DNA of 64,000 nt, taken from positions 11,181,019 through 11,245,018 of the forward strand of contig CM049306.1 in assembly GCA_026874595.1 (NCBI GenBank), in the 5' to 3' direction. Position 1 is the first letter of the stretch; every line of letters begins with the position of its first letter. The translations under genes were made by a program, and so were the position numbers. Origin of the DNA: Sipunculus nudus. Its lineage: Eukaryota; Annelida; Sipuncula; Golfingiida; Sipunculidae. Shown here in pieces: positions 28,702 to 40,406 of this stretch. The notes below the pieces were generated by a model. That model was not told the origin of the DNA. It saw only the letters and a list, made by a program, of their open reading frames with translations, and searched no databases.

Positions 28702-30734
28702 AACAAGGGACCTATGGGTCACGGCGCTCAGCTGATATATATGATAAAAAAATATGATTTAGAAATGAGGCACATGCTGGTTTTGTGTGGTAATAAAAAT
28801 AAGCTGTATTATGAGTTGTTGTTGTTAAGCTTATGTATGATTTTGATAGTACCTTTGGAGACAGAGAAGAGAATTGATTTCATTTATTTTATTAACAAAT
28901 GGAGTACTATTGTCACACAGATTTTGACTTGGCCATATAACTTATAAGCAGAACATATAATATAAGAGTTTAACTATTTATTAAAAAAAATTACAAATTT
29001 TGTCCCAGATATAATTTTTATTAAAAATAATAAGAGAATAGTATGATTTTTAAAATGAAATATAACTGAAATGATTATTAAAATAATATTAAAGAATATA
29101 TTCATGAATGCATTCATGAATACATTTGGAAAGTATTTGCACTGGTATTCATATACTTTCATATTTCCTGAATTCCCATTCTTTATGCAAGAAATTTTAT
29201 AATGGAGTACATATTCATATTCGTATTTAAATACAATTGCAAAGTATTCCCACCATGTCTGGTATTTATTCAGTTTTTACCAAACAATGGTGTTGAGAAT
29301 CCAGAATGTACAAAATTCACACATTTAAATAATGATCATAAGTACCTGGTTTTATGGCTTTTATTTATATTAAAAAAAAAAATAAATGTGATATATTTAT
29401 TTTGGACTAATTTCACATCAATGTACACACTAGACACAGTAGGAATCTAGATTAATATTATCAACTGCATCTTTGTCTATCATTAATTTCCTTCATATGA
29501 TCCCTAATGATTAGTAATGAATAATATGATTTACTTTTTTATTATTAAAATTGAACTGAAAAATGCCATAGGTGACTGCATGGTGTTATTTGGAATACGT
29601 GACATTCTATCCATCAATACAAGATTCTTATATCATCAGTAACTGCAAGTTATTTCCCTATTAATATAAACTAACAAATTCCTTTTCTATTTTTCTTTAA
29701 TTTGTTATTAAAAACCAATAACAAGGGACCTATGGGTCACGACGCTCAGCTGTTATATATGATAAAAAATATTATTTAGAAATGAGGCACATGCTGGTTT
29801 TGTGTGGTAATAAATATAAGCTGTATTATGAGTTGTTGTTGTTTAGCTTATGTATGATTTTGATAGTACCTTTGGAGACAGGGAAGAGGATTGATTTCAT
29901 TTATTTTATTAACAAATGGAGTACTACTGTCACACAGATTTTGACTTGGCCATATAACTTATAAGCAGAACATGTAATATAAGAGTTTAACTATTCATTA
30001 AAAAAATTACAAATATTGTCCTAAATATAATTTTTTATTAAAAATAATAAGAGAATCATATGATTTTTTAAAATGAAATATAACTGATATGATTATTAAA
30101 ATAATATTAAAGAATATATTCATGAATGCATTCATGAATACATTTTGAAAGAATTTGCACGAGTATTCATATACTTTCATTTTTACCTGAATTCCCATTC
30201 TTTATGCAAGAAATTTTATAATGGAGTACACAATCATATTCGTATTTAAATACAATTACAAAGTATTCGCACCATGTCTGGTATTTATTCAGTTTTCACC
30301 AAACAATGATGTTGAGAAACCAGAATATACAAAATTCACACATTTAAATAATGATCATAAGTACCTGGTTTTATGGCTTTTATTTATATTAAAAAATAAC
30401 TGTAATAAATTCATTATGGACTAATTTCACATCAATGTACACACTAGACACAGTAGGAATCTAGATTAATATTATCAACTGCATCTTTGTCTATCATTAA
30501 TTTCCTTCATATAATCTCTAATGATTAGTAATGAATAATATGATTTACTTCTTTATCATTAAAATTGAACTGAAAAATGCCATAGGTGACTGCATGGTGT
30601 TATTTGGAATACGTGACATTCTATCCATCGATACAAGATTCTTATATCATCAGTAACTGCAAGTTAATTTCCTGTTATTATAAACTAACAAATTCCTTTT
30701 CTATTTTTCTTTAATTTGTTATTAAAAACCAATA
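28702..30734 (+). repeat. 1,018-bp direct tandem duplication, each copy with a family 1 head
   Basis: Copy 1 is about 28702-29719 and copy 2 about 29720-30734, almost identical throughout. Each begins AACAAGGGACCTATGGGTCA then the GCTCAGCTG arm. Matching landmarks include 'gcacatgctggttttgtg' and 'caggtgact'-free AT-rich sequence ending 'ttgttattaaaaaccaata'. Open frames of 60-135 codons within the copies are repeat-derived and differ by small indels. The duplication lies inside the nest within the TIR transposon. Confidence 0.85.
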
Positions 30735-33700
30735 AAAATTTATTAATTTATTGTTTATTGTTATGTTGTTGGTTAAAACTACTAGATGAGTTGGGTTGGA
30801 CACCTGGATCAACTGTGGCTGGCCATAAGCTGCTTGGATTCTTGCCTCAAGCGTGCATAATTTGATGAAAGGTCAACAAGGTCAACATACAGGTGACTCA
30901 AGAGGGGCTGGAGAGAGCCAAAGTCTGACAGGGTGTCATAAAAAAACATTAATAAAAGCTACAATATTTGGCCAATTTCTTTCAGTTTTCTAAACTATAA
31001 AGCTGAAATCCTTATGTGTGCATGATATGAAAATTATATCAACAGTGCTCACGGGAAACAAACGTGCCATGGTCACAGTTGGGCAAAATTTAAGGTACTA
31101 ATTTTATATTTATACTAATAACTTATAAAATTTGAAAAATTCAGAACTAATTTTGGGTATTCAATTGAATCTTGATTAAATAATCTTACATCCCTGACAA
31201 AAAAATCTCTAGCTTCAGCAATGCCCTTGTTAAGGGAGTAAATATATTTCTTGACTTTTTACAAAGTGCATTATGTTTGGGCCCATAACTTAAAACAATT
31301 ACGCAATACTGACATCATTCTGGCATGTGCATAGAGAATGAAAAATATGTATATTATTTATGATTAAAGTCAGACCAGTGGTTTTGATATTAGGCAGTCT
31401 TGAAGTGTAACAATGGGTTTTTAATGGAAAAATGAAGTTTTTCATTAATATCTCGAAGGTATTAAGTCCTAGTGACCAAATTCTTGGCATGGTAGGGGAT
31501 TTTGGAGACATCTAACTGTATGCCGAATTTAAGGAACTAAGAGCTGAAGCTGGGGAGCTGAGCTCTTGCAGACTGCATAACACTAGCTTGATGTAAACAA
31601 TATGTTACATGGTGCTTGAAAACTTGATTAAAATCTACAGTTTTTGATCAACTGGTTTCAAATTTTTGGTGTTAACAGTTGAAATGCTAACAAAAACATG
31701 CTGTGAAAATTAAATCCACAGTACTTACAGTAGAAAAAACGTGCCATGGTCAAAGTTGGGCAAAATTTAAGGTACCATTTTTTTATTTTTATTAATATTT
31801 TAAAAAATTTAAAAGATTTTCATCTAATTTTGGGTATACAATTTAATTTTGATTAATTAAAGTTATATTACTGGAAAAAAGGTCCATAGCTTTAACCTTT
31901 TTTGTGTTAAGTGATCATATATTATGCTAATTACAATCTAAGCTTTAATTTATTCCTGGAATTAATAGTCAATTTCACACCTTGTGAAGTTTTTACTCTT
32001 CTCAAGGAAGGAATTACTTATCTGATGAACATCCACACTTTCATAGCAATACACCACTTTGTGGACACAATTAAATGTGCACTTTAATCATTGTAACCCT
32101 GGTGGTAAATACAAAATCTAAAATGTAGCATAGCCAAGAATAAAATGAAATACAGAAAATTATAACATTCATCTAGTTAATGCATCATCTAGGGGGGGGG
32201 GGGGGGAGGGGAAGTGCAGGGCAGAGAAGAAGCCTGCTAGTAGTGGCCCAGCTGAGCCAAGACAAGCTGTCTGGAGTGGGTTACATAATGCAAGTGAAGG
32301 CTTTATACTACTAGGTGGGCTAGATGTTAACAACACTTGACATGGTGTATGAAAACTTGAATAAAAGCTACTCTTTTCAATCAATTCCTTTGAAATTTCA
32401 GATTTTAAAAGATTAAATCCTTATGTATATATGCTGTGAAAATTAAATCAACAGTGCTTACAGAAAAAAAACATGCCATTGCCAAAGTTGGACAAAATTT
32501 AGGGTATTGATTTTTTTATTTAAGCTAATAACTTGAAAAATTTGCAAAATTCAGATCTAATTTTTGGTACACAATCGAATTTTGATTAAATAAAGTTATA
32601 TTCCTGACAAAAAGTCTCCAGCTTCAGCAATTCTCATCTAAGGTGAGTAAATATATTTCTTGATTTTTAAAAAAGTGCATTATGTTTGGGCCCATAACTT
32701 TAAAAAAATACACAATACTGACATCATTTCTGGCATGTGCATGGCGAATGTATAGAAAAATATGTATATTATATATGATCAAAGTCAGATCAGTGGTTTT
32801 GATATGAGGCAGTCTTAAAGTGTAACAATGGGTTTTTAATGGAAAAATGAAGTTTTTCATTGATATCACGAAGGAATTAAGTCCTAGTGACCACATTCTT
32901 GGCATGGTGGGGGATTTTGGAGAAATCTAACTGTATGCCAAATTTAAGGAACTTAGAGCTGAAGCTCGGGAGCTGAGCTCTAGCAAACTGCATAACACTA
33001 GCAATATGTGGCATGGTGCTTGAAAACTTGAATAAAATCTACAGTTTTTGATCAACTGGTTTCAAATTTTTGGTGTTAACAGTTGAAATGCTAACAAAAA
33101 CATGCTGTGAAAATTAAATCCACAGCAGTTACAGCAAAAAAACGTGCCATGGTCAAAGTTGGGCAAAATTTAAGGTACCAATTTTTTATTTTTGCTAATA
33201 TTTTTAAAAATTTAAAAGATTTTGATCTAATTTTGGGTATACAATTTAATTTTGATTAATAAAAGTAATATTACTGGAAAAAAGTGCTTAGCTTTAACAA
33301 GTTTTGTGTTAAGTGATAAAATTTCTTTCCTGATTATTTACAAAATGCATTATGTTTGGGCCCATAACTTTTTTAAATTATATAATACAGACCTAATTTC
33401 TGGCATGTACATAGGAATTATATAGAGGATTATTTATAGGAAATATGAGGAAAAACAGATGAGTGGTTTTGATATTAGACAGTCCTGAAGTGTGAAAATA
33501 GGTTTTTAATAAAAAATTGAGGTTTTTCCTTAATTTCTCAAAGGAATGAAGTCGCAAAGACCCAGTTTTCGGCTTGGTAGGAGATCTTGGGGACATCTAA
33601 CATTATGCTGAATTTTGGATTCCTAGGTCTTACGGTTTCAAAATGTGCCACATCTACGGACGGACGGACGGACGGATGGACAGACGGACGGACGACGGAC

Positions 33701-33750
33701 AATGGACCACGACTATAGCTCAGATGACTTAAAGTCAGCTGAGCTAAAAA
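30735..33750 (+). mobile_element. Family 1 nest: ~672-bp monomers and right end
   Basis: Monomers anchored by 'gccatggtca-agttgggcaaaatttaagg' fall at about 31066, 31738, 32470 and 33140 (intervals 672, 732, 670). Between 31965 and 32460 is the segment also found at 18465-18900, with a G15 run at 32192-32206. It ends with a GGAC microsatellite (33657-33700) and the family 1 tail (AGTCAGCTGAGCTAAAAA, to 33750). No coding capacity seen. Confidence 0.8.
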
Positions 33751-35382
33751 TTGATTAATTTATTGTTATGTTGTTGGTTAAAACTACTTGATGAGTTGGG
33801 TTGGACACCTGGATCAACTGTGGCTGGCCATAAGCTGCCTTGCTGCCCTGGTATCTGCCTCGTCTCAAGCGTGCATAATTTGCTGAAAGTTCAACAAGGT
33901 CAACATACAGGTGACTCAAGAGTGGCTGGAGAGAGCCAAGGTCTGACATGGTCTCATAAAAACATTAATAAAAGCTACAATTTTTGGCCAATTTCATTCA
34001 GCTTTCTAAACTAAAAAGCTGAAATCCTTGTGTGTGCATGATATGAAAATTATATAAACAGAGCTCACATTAAACAAAAGTGAAATGGTCAAAGTTGGGC
34101 AAAATTTAAGGTACTAATTTTATATTTATACTAATAACTTATAAAATTTTAAAAATTCAGAACTAATTTTGGGTGTTCAATTGAATCTTGATTAAATAAT
34201 CTTACATCCCTGACAAAAAATCTCTAGCTTCAGCAAGCCCCTTGTTAAGGGAGTAAATATATTTCTTGATTTTTTACAAAGTGCATTATGTTTGGGCCCA
34301 TAACTTAAAACAATTACGCAATACTGACATCATTTCTGGCATGTGCACAGAGAATGTATTGAAAAACATGTATATTATATATGATTAAAGTCAGATCAGT
34401 GGTTTTGATATTAGGCAGTATTGAAGTGTAATAATGGGTTTTTAATTGAAAAATGAAGTTTTTCATTAATATCTCAAAGGTATTAAGTCCTAGTGACCAA
34501 ATTCTTGGCATGGTAGCGAATTTTAGAGACATCTAATTGTATGCCAAATTTTAGGAACTGAGAGCCTAAGCTGGGGAGCTGAGCTCTTGCAAACTGCATA
34601 ACACTAGCCTGATGTAAACAATATGTTACATGGTGCTTAAAAAACTTGAATAAAATCTACAGTTTTTGATCAACTGGTTTCAAATTTGTGGTGTTAACAG
34701 ACAAAATGCTAACAAAAACATGCTGAGAAAATTAAATCCACAGTACTTACAGGAAAAAAACGTGCCATGGTCAAAGTTAGGCAAAATTTAAGGTACCATT
34801 TTTTTGTTTTTGCTAATATTTTAAAAAATTTAAAAGATTTTGATCTAATTTTGGGTATTCAATTTAATTTTGATTAATTAAAGTTATATTACTTGAATAA
34901 AAGTCCATAGCTTTAACAAGTTTTGTGTTAAGTGATCAAATATCTTTCCTGATTTTTTACAAAATGCATTATGTTCTGGCCCATAACTTTCTTAAATTAT
35001 ATAATACAGACATAATTTCAGGCATGTACATAGGAACTATATAGAGGAATATTTATGGTAAATATGAGGAAAAACAGATGAGTGGTTTTGATATTAGGCA
35101 GCCCTAAAGTGTGAAAATAGGTTTTTAATAAAAAATTGAGGTTTTTCCTTAATTTCTCAAAGGAACAAAGTCGCAAAGACCCAGTTTTTGGCTTGGTAGG
35201 AGATCTTGGGGACAGCTAACATTATGCCAAATTTTGGATTCTTAAGTCTTACGGTTTCAAAACGTGCCACATCTACGGACGGACGGACGGACTGACGGAC
35301 GGACGGACGGACAGACGGACGGACGACGGACAATGGACCACGACTATAGCTCAGATGACTTATAGACAGCTGAGCTAAAAAA
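33751..35382 (+). mobile_element. Family 1 monomer pair with second right end, head-to-tail
   Basis: Starts directly after the 33750 tail with the same 'attgattaatttattg' sequence that follows the 1-kb unit. It has two monomers (anchors about 34085 and 34757), a GGAC/GGACGGACT microsatellite (about 35276-35333) and a tail to 35382 (ACAGCTGAGCTAAAAAA). The head is missing, as expected for a head-to-tail concatemer or serial insertion. Confidence 0.8.
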
Positions 35383-37139
35383 CAATGATCATTTAACAAT
35401 GGTTGTGTAATCCGATTTTATTTTGTGTTGCATGAGAGAATTGTCTGAATGACTACAGTTCGAGATTTCCTTTGCAGGTGAAGAGGAAAAATAAGGATGG
35501 TAATAAATGAACGTTTTTACAAAAGTCAACGCCTAATAAGGTAGCAGATTATATAAAATGTTCATATAAAAATATGTAAAACAGTATTTATTTGAATGAT
35601 GAAAAAAAATAATGCGGGACATCGGTACCCCGATTATGTCAGTCACCTTGCGCAAATACCTTTGACAGCTGAGCCGATTAATGACATGGAATGGCATCGA
35701 CAATAATTGTCTTTTTTGTCTTTCATTGTGCTTGATATTACATGCAAAAAACTGAAATACTGGCCCTCAGACTCCAGCATATCATATTTACTTCAGTGCA
35801 TATACGAACCAAATCCAGGGTTTTGTTTTAAAATTGTTAGGCAATTTGTCATATTTATATCCCGCGGAAACACGGTCCCTTTCTTGAACTTTGTTGACCC
35901 ATTATAAAACACACATTTCTCGACGTAGTCCAATAATTCAAGCTTGACAAACATTGTCACCTGAGGAAAGGCCGCTTAATATTTATAATTATAATGCGCT
36001 ACTGGTTGTCTTGTAATTGAAGTGCCATGAGTGAGTCTCCGTGTATGTCAGTGTGCAAGCCAGCTGACAGCGTCTGCATTCACTGGACTCGTGAACATTT
36101 TACGCAGTAAATGTGGCACCATATGAAAAATCATCCTTGTTTTAACATGCATATTACGTGCTACAGGATGGCACTTGGTTAGGCAAGTTCCCAGAATCCC
36201 TTGCGCGAGTGCTGTATACACACAGATTAACCCAGGGCACTGGGATCTTGAGTACACGGGTAAGCCCTGCAGGCTGTCAGCGGCATCGACAATTATATCA
36301 CTGTGTACATGTTTCAAGTGAATTGCCAAGATATTTTTTGGCAAAAAATACATTAAAACTTATAAATTATAAGGATTGGCAATTCCATTTTGGTCTGTCA
36401 ATTCCGCAATTCCGTCCGCGGTCGCGTAAATTCACTGGCTCTACTGTCAGAAGGGCTTTCATATATTGATTCAGTTAAAATCCCTGTGTCAATGCGGCAA
36501 GGGCAAACCTTTTCTTACCAATTGTTTAACTATGTGCACATGGAAATCTGATGTATAAACGATAAATTCAAACAAAAACAAAGCATTGTAATGTTCTTTA
36601 TTGAGTGTATATTACCACCATACGGACATGATCACTGATATTCACGGCGTCAAGTTCGGCCGACGTAATAATTCAAATTGCTGTAAATTATCCTTGGCGG
36701 TCCTGAGGACGCTGAGAAACTTGTACCAGTGTATAAGACGGCCGCCCTTCTTTGCCAATATTTTAAGATAAAATTTATCGTCCTTTCCACGAGCAAATAC
36801 GGTAAGTAATATATATTTCATTGCATAATACATCCACATACGTACCTGAATTCAGGTCACCCAATCAGCATGGCCACCTGCAGGGTCTGCCTGCACGGAC
36901 ATCGTCATTCAGTGTTATCTATGATACACTTGACCACTGATTCTGTTATGTGTAACTAATATTATTATTATATAAGATGATAAAGCTTAACGGAGATTGA
37001 ATAAAAACTGGTGGTAACTTTTATGCTTGGGGGGGAGAAATGAAAGCATTACGTTGTCCTGTGTTATATTGGCTAGGGAGAAAAGTGAGGTTAGGATGGC
37101 TCATCCTTAAGTTTCATAAAGTGATCTCCCAAATCCGGT
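35383..37139. other. CpG-richer unique segment inside the TIR transposon
   Basis: Clearly less AT-rich than its neighbours, with many CpGs (for example 'ccgtccgcggtcgcg' near 36412 and 'cggccgccc' near 36740). It has strong plus-strand donor-like sites, CACGG/GTAAGC near 36259 and TACGG/GTAAGT-like near 36790. Minus-strand open frames at 36048-36353 and 36642-36839 and a plus-strand one at 36158-36469 have no motif I recognise. It could be the body of the transposon, with a decayed spliced gene, or host sequence caught between two unrelated termini. Confidence 0.4.
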
Positions 37140-37202
37140 GGGGGGGGGGGGGGGGGGGGGGGCGCTTATTACAGGAGGGGCGCTTATTACGTCAAATACG
37201 GT

Positions 37203-38207
37203 ATGTCACAGTGTACATGGGAATCCTGTGAGTTCCAAACTCAACTAGTTTAGATAAGAATTCCCAGGTCAACAGGTGAGATGGGAACAAGAATGAGGTT
37301 ATTTTTGCGATGCAAAAACAGATCTGTCTCCCCTCCATATGGGCCTCTTCTCCAAAAATTTGAGGGAACAAATAATTTCTATTCAAGCTGATTTGACCTT
37401 GAAGATGAAGGTCACTGGTTTCCTAACACTTCCAGGATTTTCCCAGAATCATTTCACATATCAAATTTCATGAAATTTATTGAGTGGTTCATAGTGAAAG
37501 TTTTAACAAAATATTTCTATTTCTGCTGATATGAACTTGACAATGAAGGTCAAGGTCACAGGTTTTGAACACATCTCAGATTTTGGTAGAAACATTTAAG
37601 GAGTCTAATTCCATGAAAATATACTGAGTGGTTCAAAAGTTAAAGCAATAATTTATATTCAGGCTGATTTGACCTTGAAGTTACATGTCAAGGTCACAAG
37701 TTTTCAAAACACTTTAAAGAATTTGGTTGAAACATTTAGTGTTTCAAAATTGAGGAAAAAATATGGGAAACTTAAAAAATTATTGGGTTCAAAAACAATT
37801 TCTATTTCAGCCTATTTGACCTTGATCATGAAGGTCAAGGGTCACCAGTTTCAGAACTCCTCGGAGCTACTGGTAGAAACAATTTAAATTTGAATTTTCA
37901 TGAAAAAATGTAGAGTTTTCCAAAAGTTATAGCATTCACAAATAATTTCTTTTCCAGCTAATTTGACCTTGAAGATCCAAGTCAAGGTCACTGGTTTTTG
38001 GACTCATCTGAAATACTTGTAGAAACAATTTAAATTTCTAATTTCATGTTGAGTCCTTCAAAAAGTTATGGCGTTCACAAGAAATGACAGATATGGATAC
38101 TGACTGTGGATGCTGACTATGCCAACAGACCAAGCACTATATGTCTCCCCCCAATCTCAACTAGTTGAGTTCCAAACTGAACTGATTCTTATGTTCACTG
38201 TGACACA
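37203..38207. mobile_element. 1-kb TIR element (CAGTGTACATGGGAATCC ends), copy 1
   Basis: The left end reads TGTCACAGTGTACATGGGAA, followed by 'gttccaaactcaactagtt'. The right end has 'aactagttgagttccaaac' and TTCACTGTGACA, its complement, ending near 38206. Inside are about five ~145-bp units with 'ttgaccttgaagatgaaggtcaaggtcac' followed by a 'ttcatgaaa-gtggttcaaaagtta' phrase (anchors near 37392, 37532, 37670, 37815, 37963). A second copy with a different interior is at 39395-40406. No coding capacity; superfamily not assigned. Confidence 0.75.
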
Positions 38208-38209
38208 TA

Positions 38210-38369
38210 CAGTGGAACCTCTCTGACAGACCACCTGTCTAATAAGACACCCTGTAGGTTAAGGGAAAGCATCCACACTGATTATAAATGACCAGTCTTA
38301 TAAGACCGCCTGTGAATTAAACCAGTTTTGGCCAGTTCCATGGGTGGTCTCATAACACAGGTTTTACTG
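38210..38369. mobile_element. 160-bp MITE with TA target duplication
   Basis: The left end is CAGTGGAACCTCTCTGACAG, followed by ACCACC. The right end is GGTGGTCTCATAACACAGG, followed by TTTTACTG. It is flanked by TA on both sides (38208-38209 and 38370-38371). The CAGTNGAACCTC start with a TA duplication is typical of pogo/Tigger-like Tc1-mariner MITEs. It lies two bases from the end of the preceding element. Confidence 0.75.
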
Positions 38370-38757
38370 TACAGTAATATGACATAGGCTGTTTCACTTT
38401 AAATAAACCAAGTTAATTCTGTGTCTGAGACTAAGACAGAGAGGAAGGTGACTGAAGACACTGCTTCATGAACTTTGCAAAGCGAAGTGTTATTTATCAG
38501 TCATACATATATTAATTTCAACATTCTGAAAAGCAAACAAAGGGCATACTCTCTCAGCCAAAAATCCAATGAAGGCACAAAGAATTTTCTTTTAATTAGT
38601 CATAAAAGTACCATGTACTTTTTAAGTCACATATCTGGCATGAAAGCCAAATATTTGATTCCTGATTACAAATTACTAATACATGTATCTTTAAAGAAAT
38701 ATTTAATACCTTTTCATTAAATTCTTTATCTTCCTGTAAAACATTTGACCAAGCACA
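38370..38757. other. Unique intron stretch
   Basis: No repeat or exon recognised. An 81-codon plus-strand open frame (38475-38720) has no domain I know. Confidence 0.5.
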
Positions 38758-38955
38758 ATGTGTATTCATATAGAGTGATCACAGGCCAGTAAAATGTATT
38801 CATATGGAGTGATCACATGCCAGTAAGGTTTATTCATATAGAGTGATCAAATGCCAGTAATGTGTTTTTATTTAGAGTGATCAAATGCCAGTAAATTGTA
38901 TTCATACAGTGATCACATGATCACACTATATGAATACACATTATTGGCATGTGTC
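38758..38955. repeat. ~34-bp minisatellite ending in an inverted copy
   Basis: Five forward units of TATTCATATAGAGTGATCAC plus 'atgccagtaa' are followed by one unit in inverted orientation ('tgatcacactatatgaatac' then 'acattattggcatg'). The junction forms an imperfect palindrome at about 38897-38938. Confidence 0.8.
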
Positions 38956-39059
38956 AGTTTCCAAATAAACTAAATTCCTGAATGCAATATTGAATATATA
39001 TAATAAATTTATATCCAATCAATTATTATGGACTTAAAATATTTTGCAAAATATTTATT

Positions 39060-39391
39060 TTAACTGATTAAAGGCCAGCTAGGTCAATGTATCGTAACTG
39101 AAGCCAGCATATGAGTAGATTTGGATTCTGAAATGGGCTGGCCCAGTTTAAAATCAGTTTACCACAAGACTGTAATCTGGACTGGCCCAGATCAAATTTT
39201 TAATCTGTGCTGGTCAAGTTTAAAATCAGTCCAGACTAGATTTTAATCATGACTTCTTCACCACAGATGGCCCAGTTTAAAATTGGTCTGGCCCAGATTA
39301 AAATTTTGATCTTGGCCAGTCCATCAATGTTTTGATCTGGGCTCACCCACTTTTAAACTGGACAAGATTCTATTCTGGGCCTCGACATATA
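39060..39391. repeat. Degenerate CTGGCCCAG-TTTAAAATC minisatellite
   Basis: Units alternate 'ctggcccag', 'tttaaaatcag' and 'atctggactgg', spacing about 30-35 bp. It ends TTCTGGGCCTCGACATATAA, nearly the same phrase that ends the 16.9-17.2 kb minisatellite. Confidence 0.7.
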
Positions 39392-39394
39392 AGA

Positions 39395-40406
39395 TGTCTC
39401 AGTGTACATGGGAGTCCAGTTTAGTTGGGAACTCAACAAGTTGAGATGCGAATTCCCAAGTCAACTGGTTGAGATACAAGGGAATTAATTCTCATGTAAA
39501 CTGGATAATATCCAGTTCACATATGAATTCCCATCTCAACAGTTGACATTAGAATTCCAATCTCAACTAGATTATTTGGTAATATTCTGAAGTCAACTGG
39601 TTGACATTTGGATATCCTGAAGTCAATCAGTTGACTTTGGAATATCCTTAAATATACTCTTTTACACTGGAATATCTAGATGATAAATCTAATTAGTTTT
39701 ACTCCTTATAACAAACTTGAAATACATGTGTTTAACTGATAAGGGGATAGTTTCATACATTGTTGTCATAAAATTATTGGAAATACATTCCCAAACCTTA
39801 TCCATGCATTCTCTCATTCAGGTAAATACTTAGCTAGCCAGTGTCCTGAGTTAGGCCCTGTATCATTCACACTTATTCAGATATTCTGGTATATACTTAA
39901 CAGAAAGAGGAGAAAGTTAAATCAACACTTCAATGATGACACAACATTGATAATTAGGAAATTAATGTATACGCATTTTGACAAAAGTGTAAAAACAGGA
40001 TTACATACATTTTTGACTCACCTGGAAAAGGGAATAAAACTTAAAATTTTTATGTATTTTTATTATTTATATAACAAAAATGTATGTACAAACTAGCCCC
40101 TTTATAAAACAATAAAACAGTTGAATTACCTGAATATTCTACAGTAAATTGGTATATTTCATGATATTCCAAAGTCATCTGGTTGACTTCAGGATATCCT
40201 AATGTCAACCAGTTTACATTCGAATATTCCAAACCCAACTAGTTGACATTGACTATTCCAATGTCAACCACTGATATGGGAATTCCCATGTAAACTGGAA
40301 GTTAACCAGTTTACATGGGTAATCCCGTCTCAACTAGTTGACTTGGGAATTCCTATCTCAACTAGTTGAGTTCTGAACATAACTGGATTCCCATGTGCAC
40401 TGTGAA
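39395..40406. mobile_element. 1-kb TIR element (CAGTGTACATGGGAGTCC ends), copy 2
   Basis: The left end CAGTGTACATGGGAGTCC is at about 39400. The right end (CTGGATTCCCATGTGCACTG, near 40385-40404) is its complement. Subterminal blocks 'gggaattcccat' and 'caactagttgag' repeat at both ends. The interior is an array of 'gaatattccaaagtcaactggttgac' units, unlike copy 1, plus about 350 bp of unique AT-rich sequence (39670-40090). No coding capacity. Confidence 0.7.

Larger units (their letters stand above)
28510..37202. mobile_element. DNA transposon with long inverted termini, split by a 6.7-kb nest
   Basis: The left end (from 28510) reads TACCGTATTCGACGTAATAA then GCGCCC. The right end (to 37202) is its complement: GGGGCGCTTATTACGTCAAA then TACGGTA. 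Next to each end lies a second copy of TAATAAGC/GCTTATTA and a homopolymer (C16 at 28587-28602, G23 at 37140-37162). Removing the 28702-35382 nest leaves about 2.0 kb (190 bp left, 1.8 kb right). If the duplicated target is TA it is consistent with both ends. The right part holds minus-strand open frames of 101 codons (36048-36353) and 65 codons (36642-36839, ending NLQQFELLRRPNLTP). I recognise neither as a transposase. Confidence 0.65.

Noticed and set aside
28540-28947. 135-codon plus-strand ORF
   Set aside because: It runs across the TIR left end, the C16 tract and the family 1 head, three unrelated sequences; its downstream part is duplicated at 29782 in a shortened frame.
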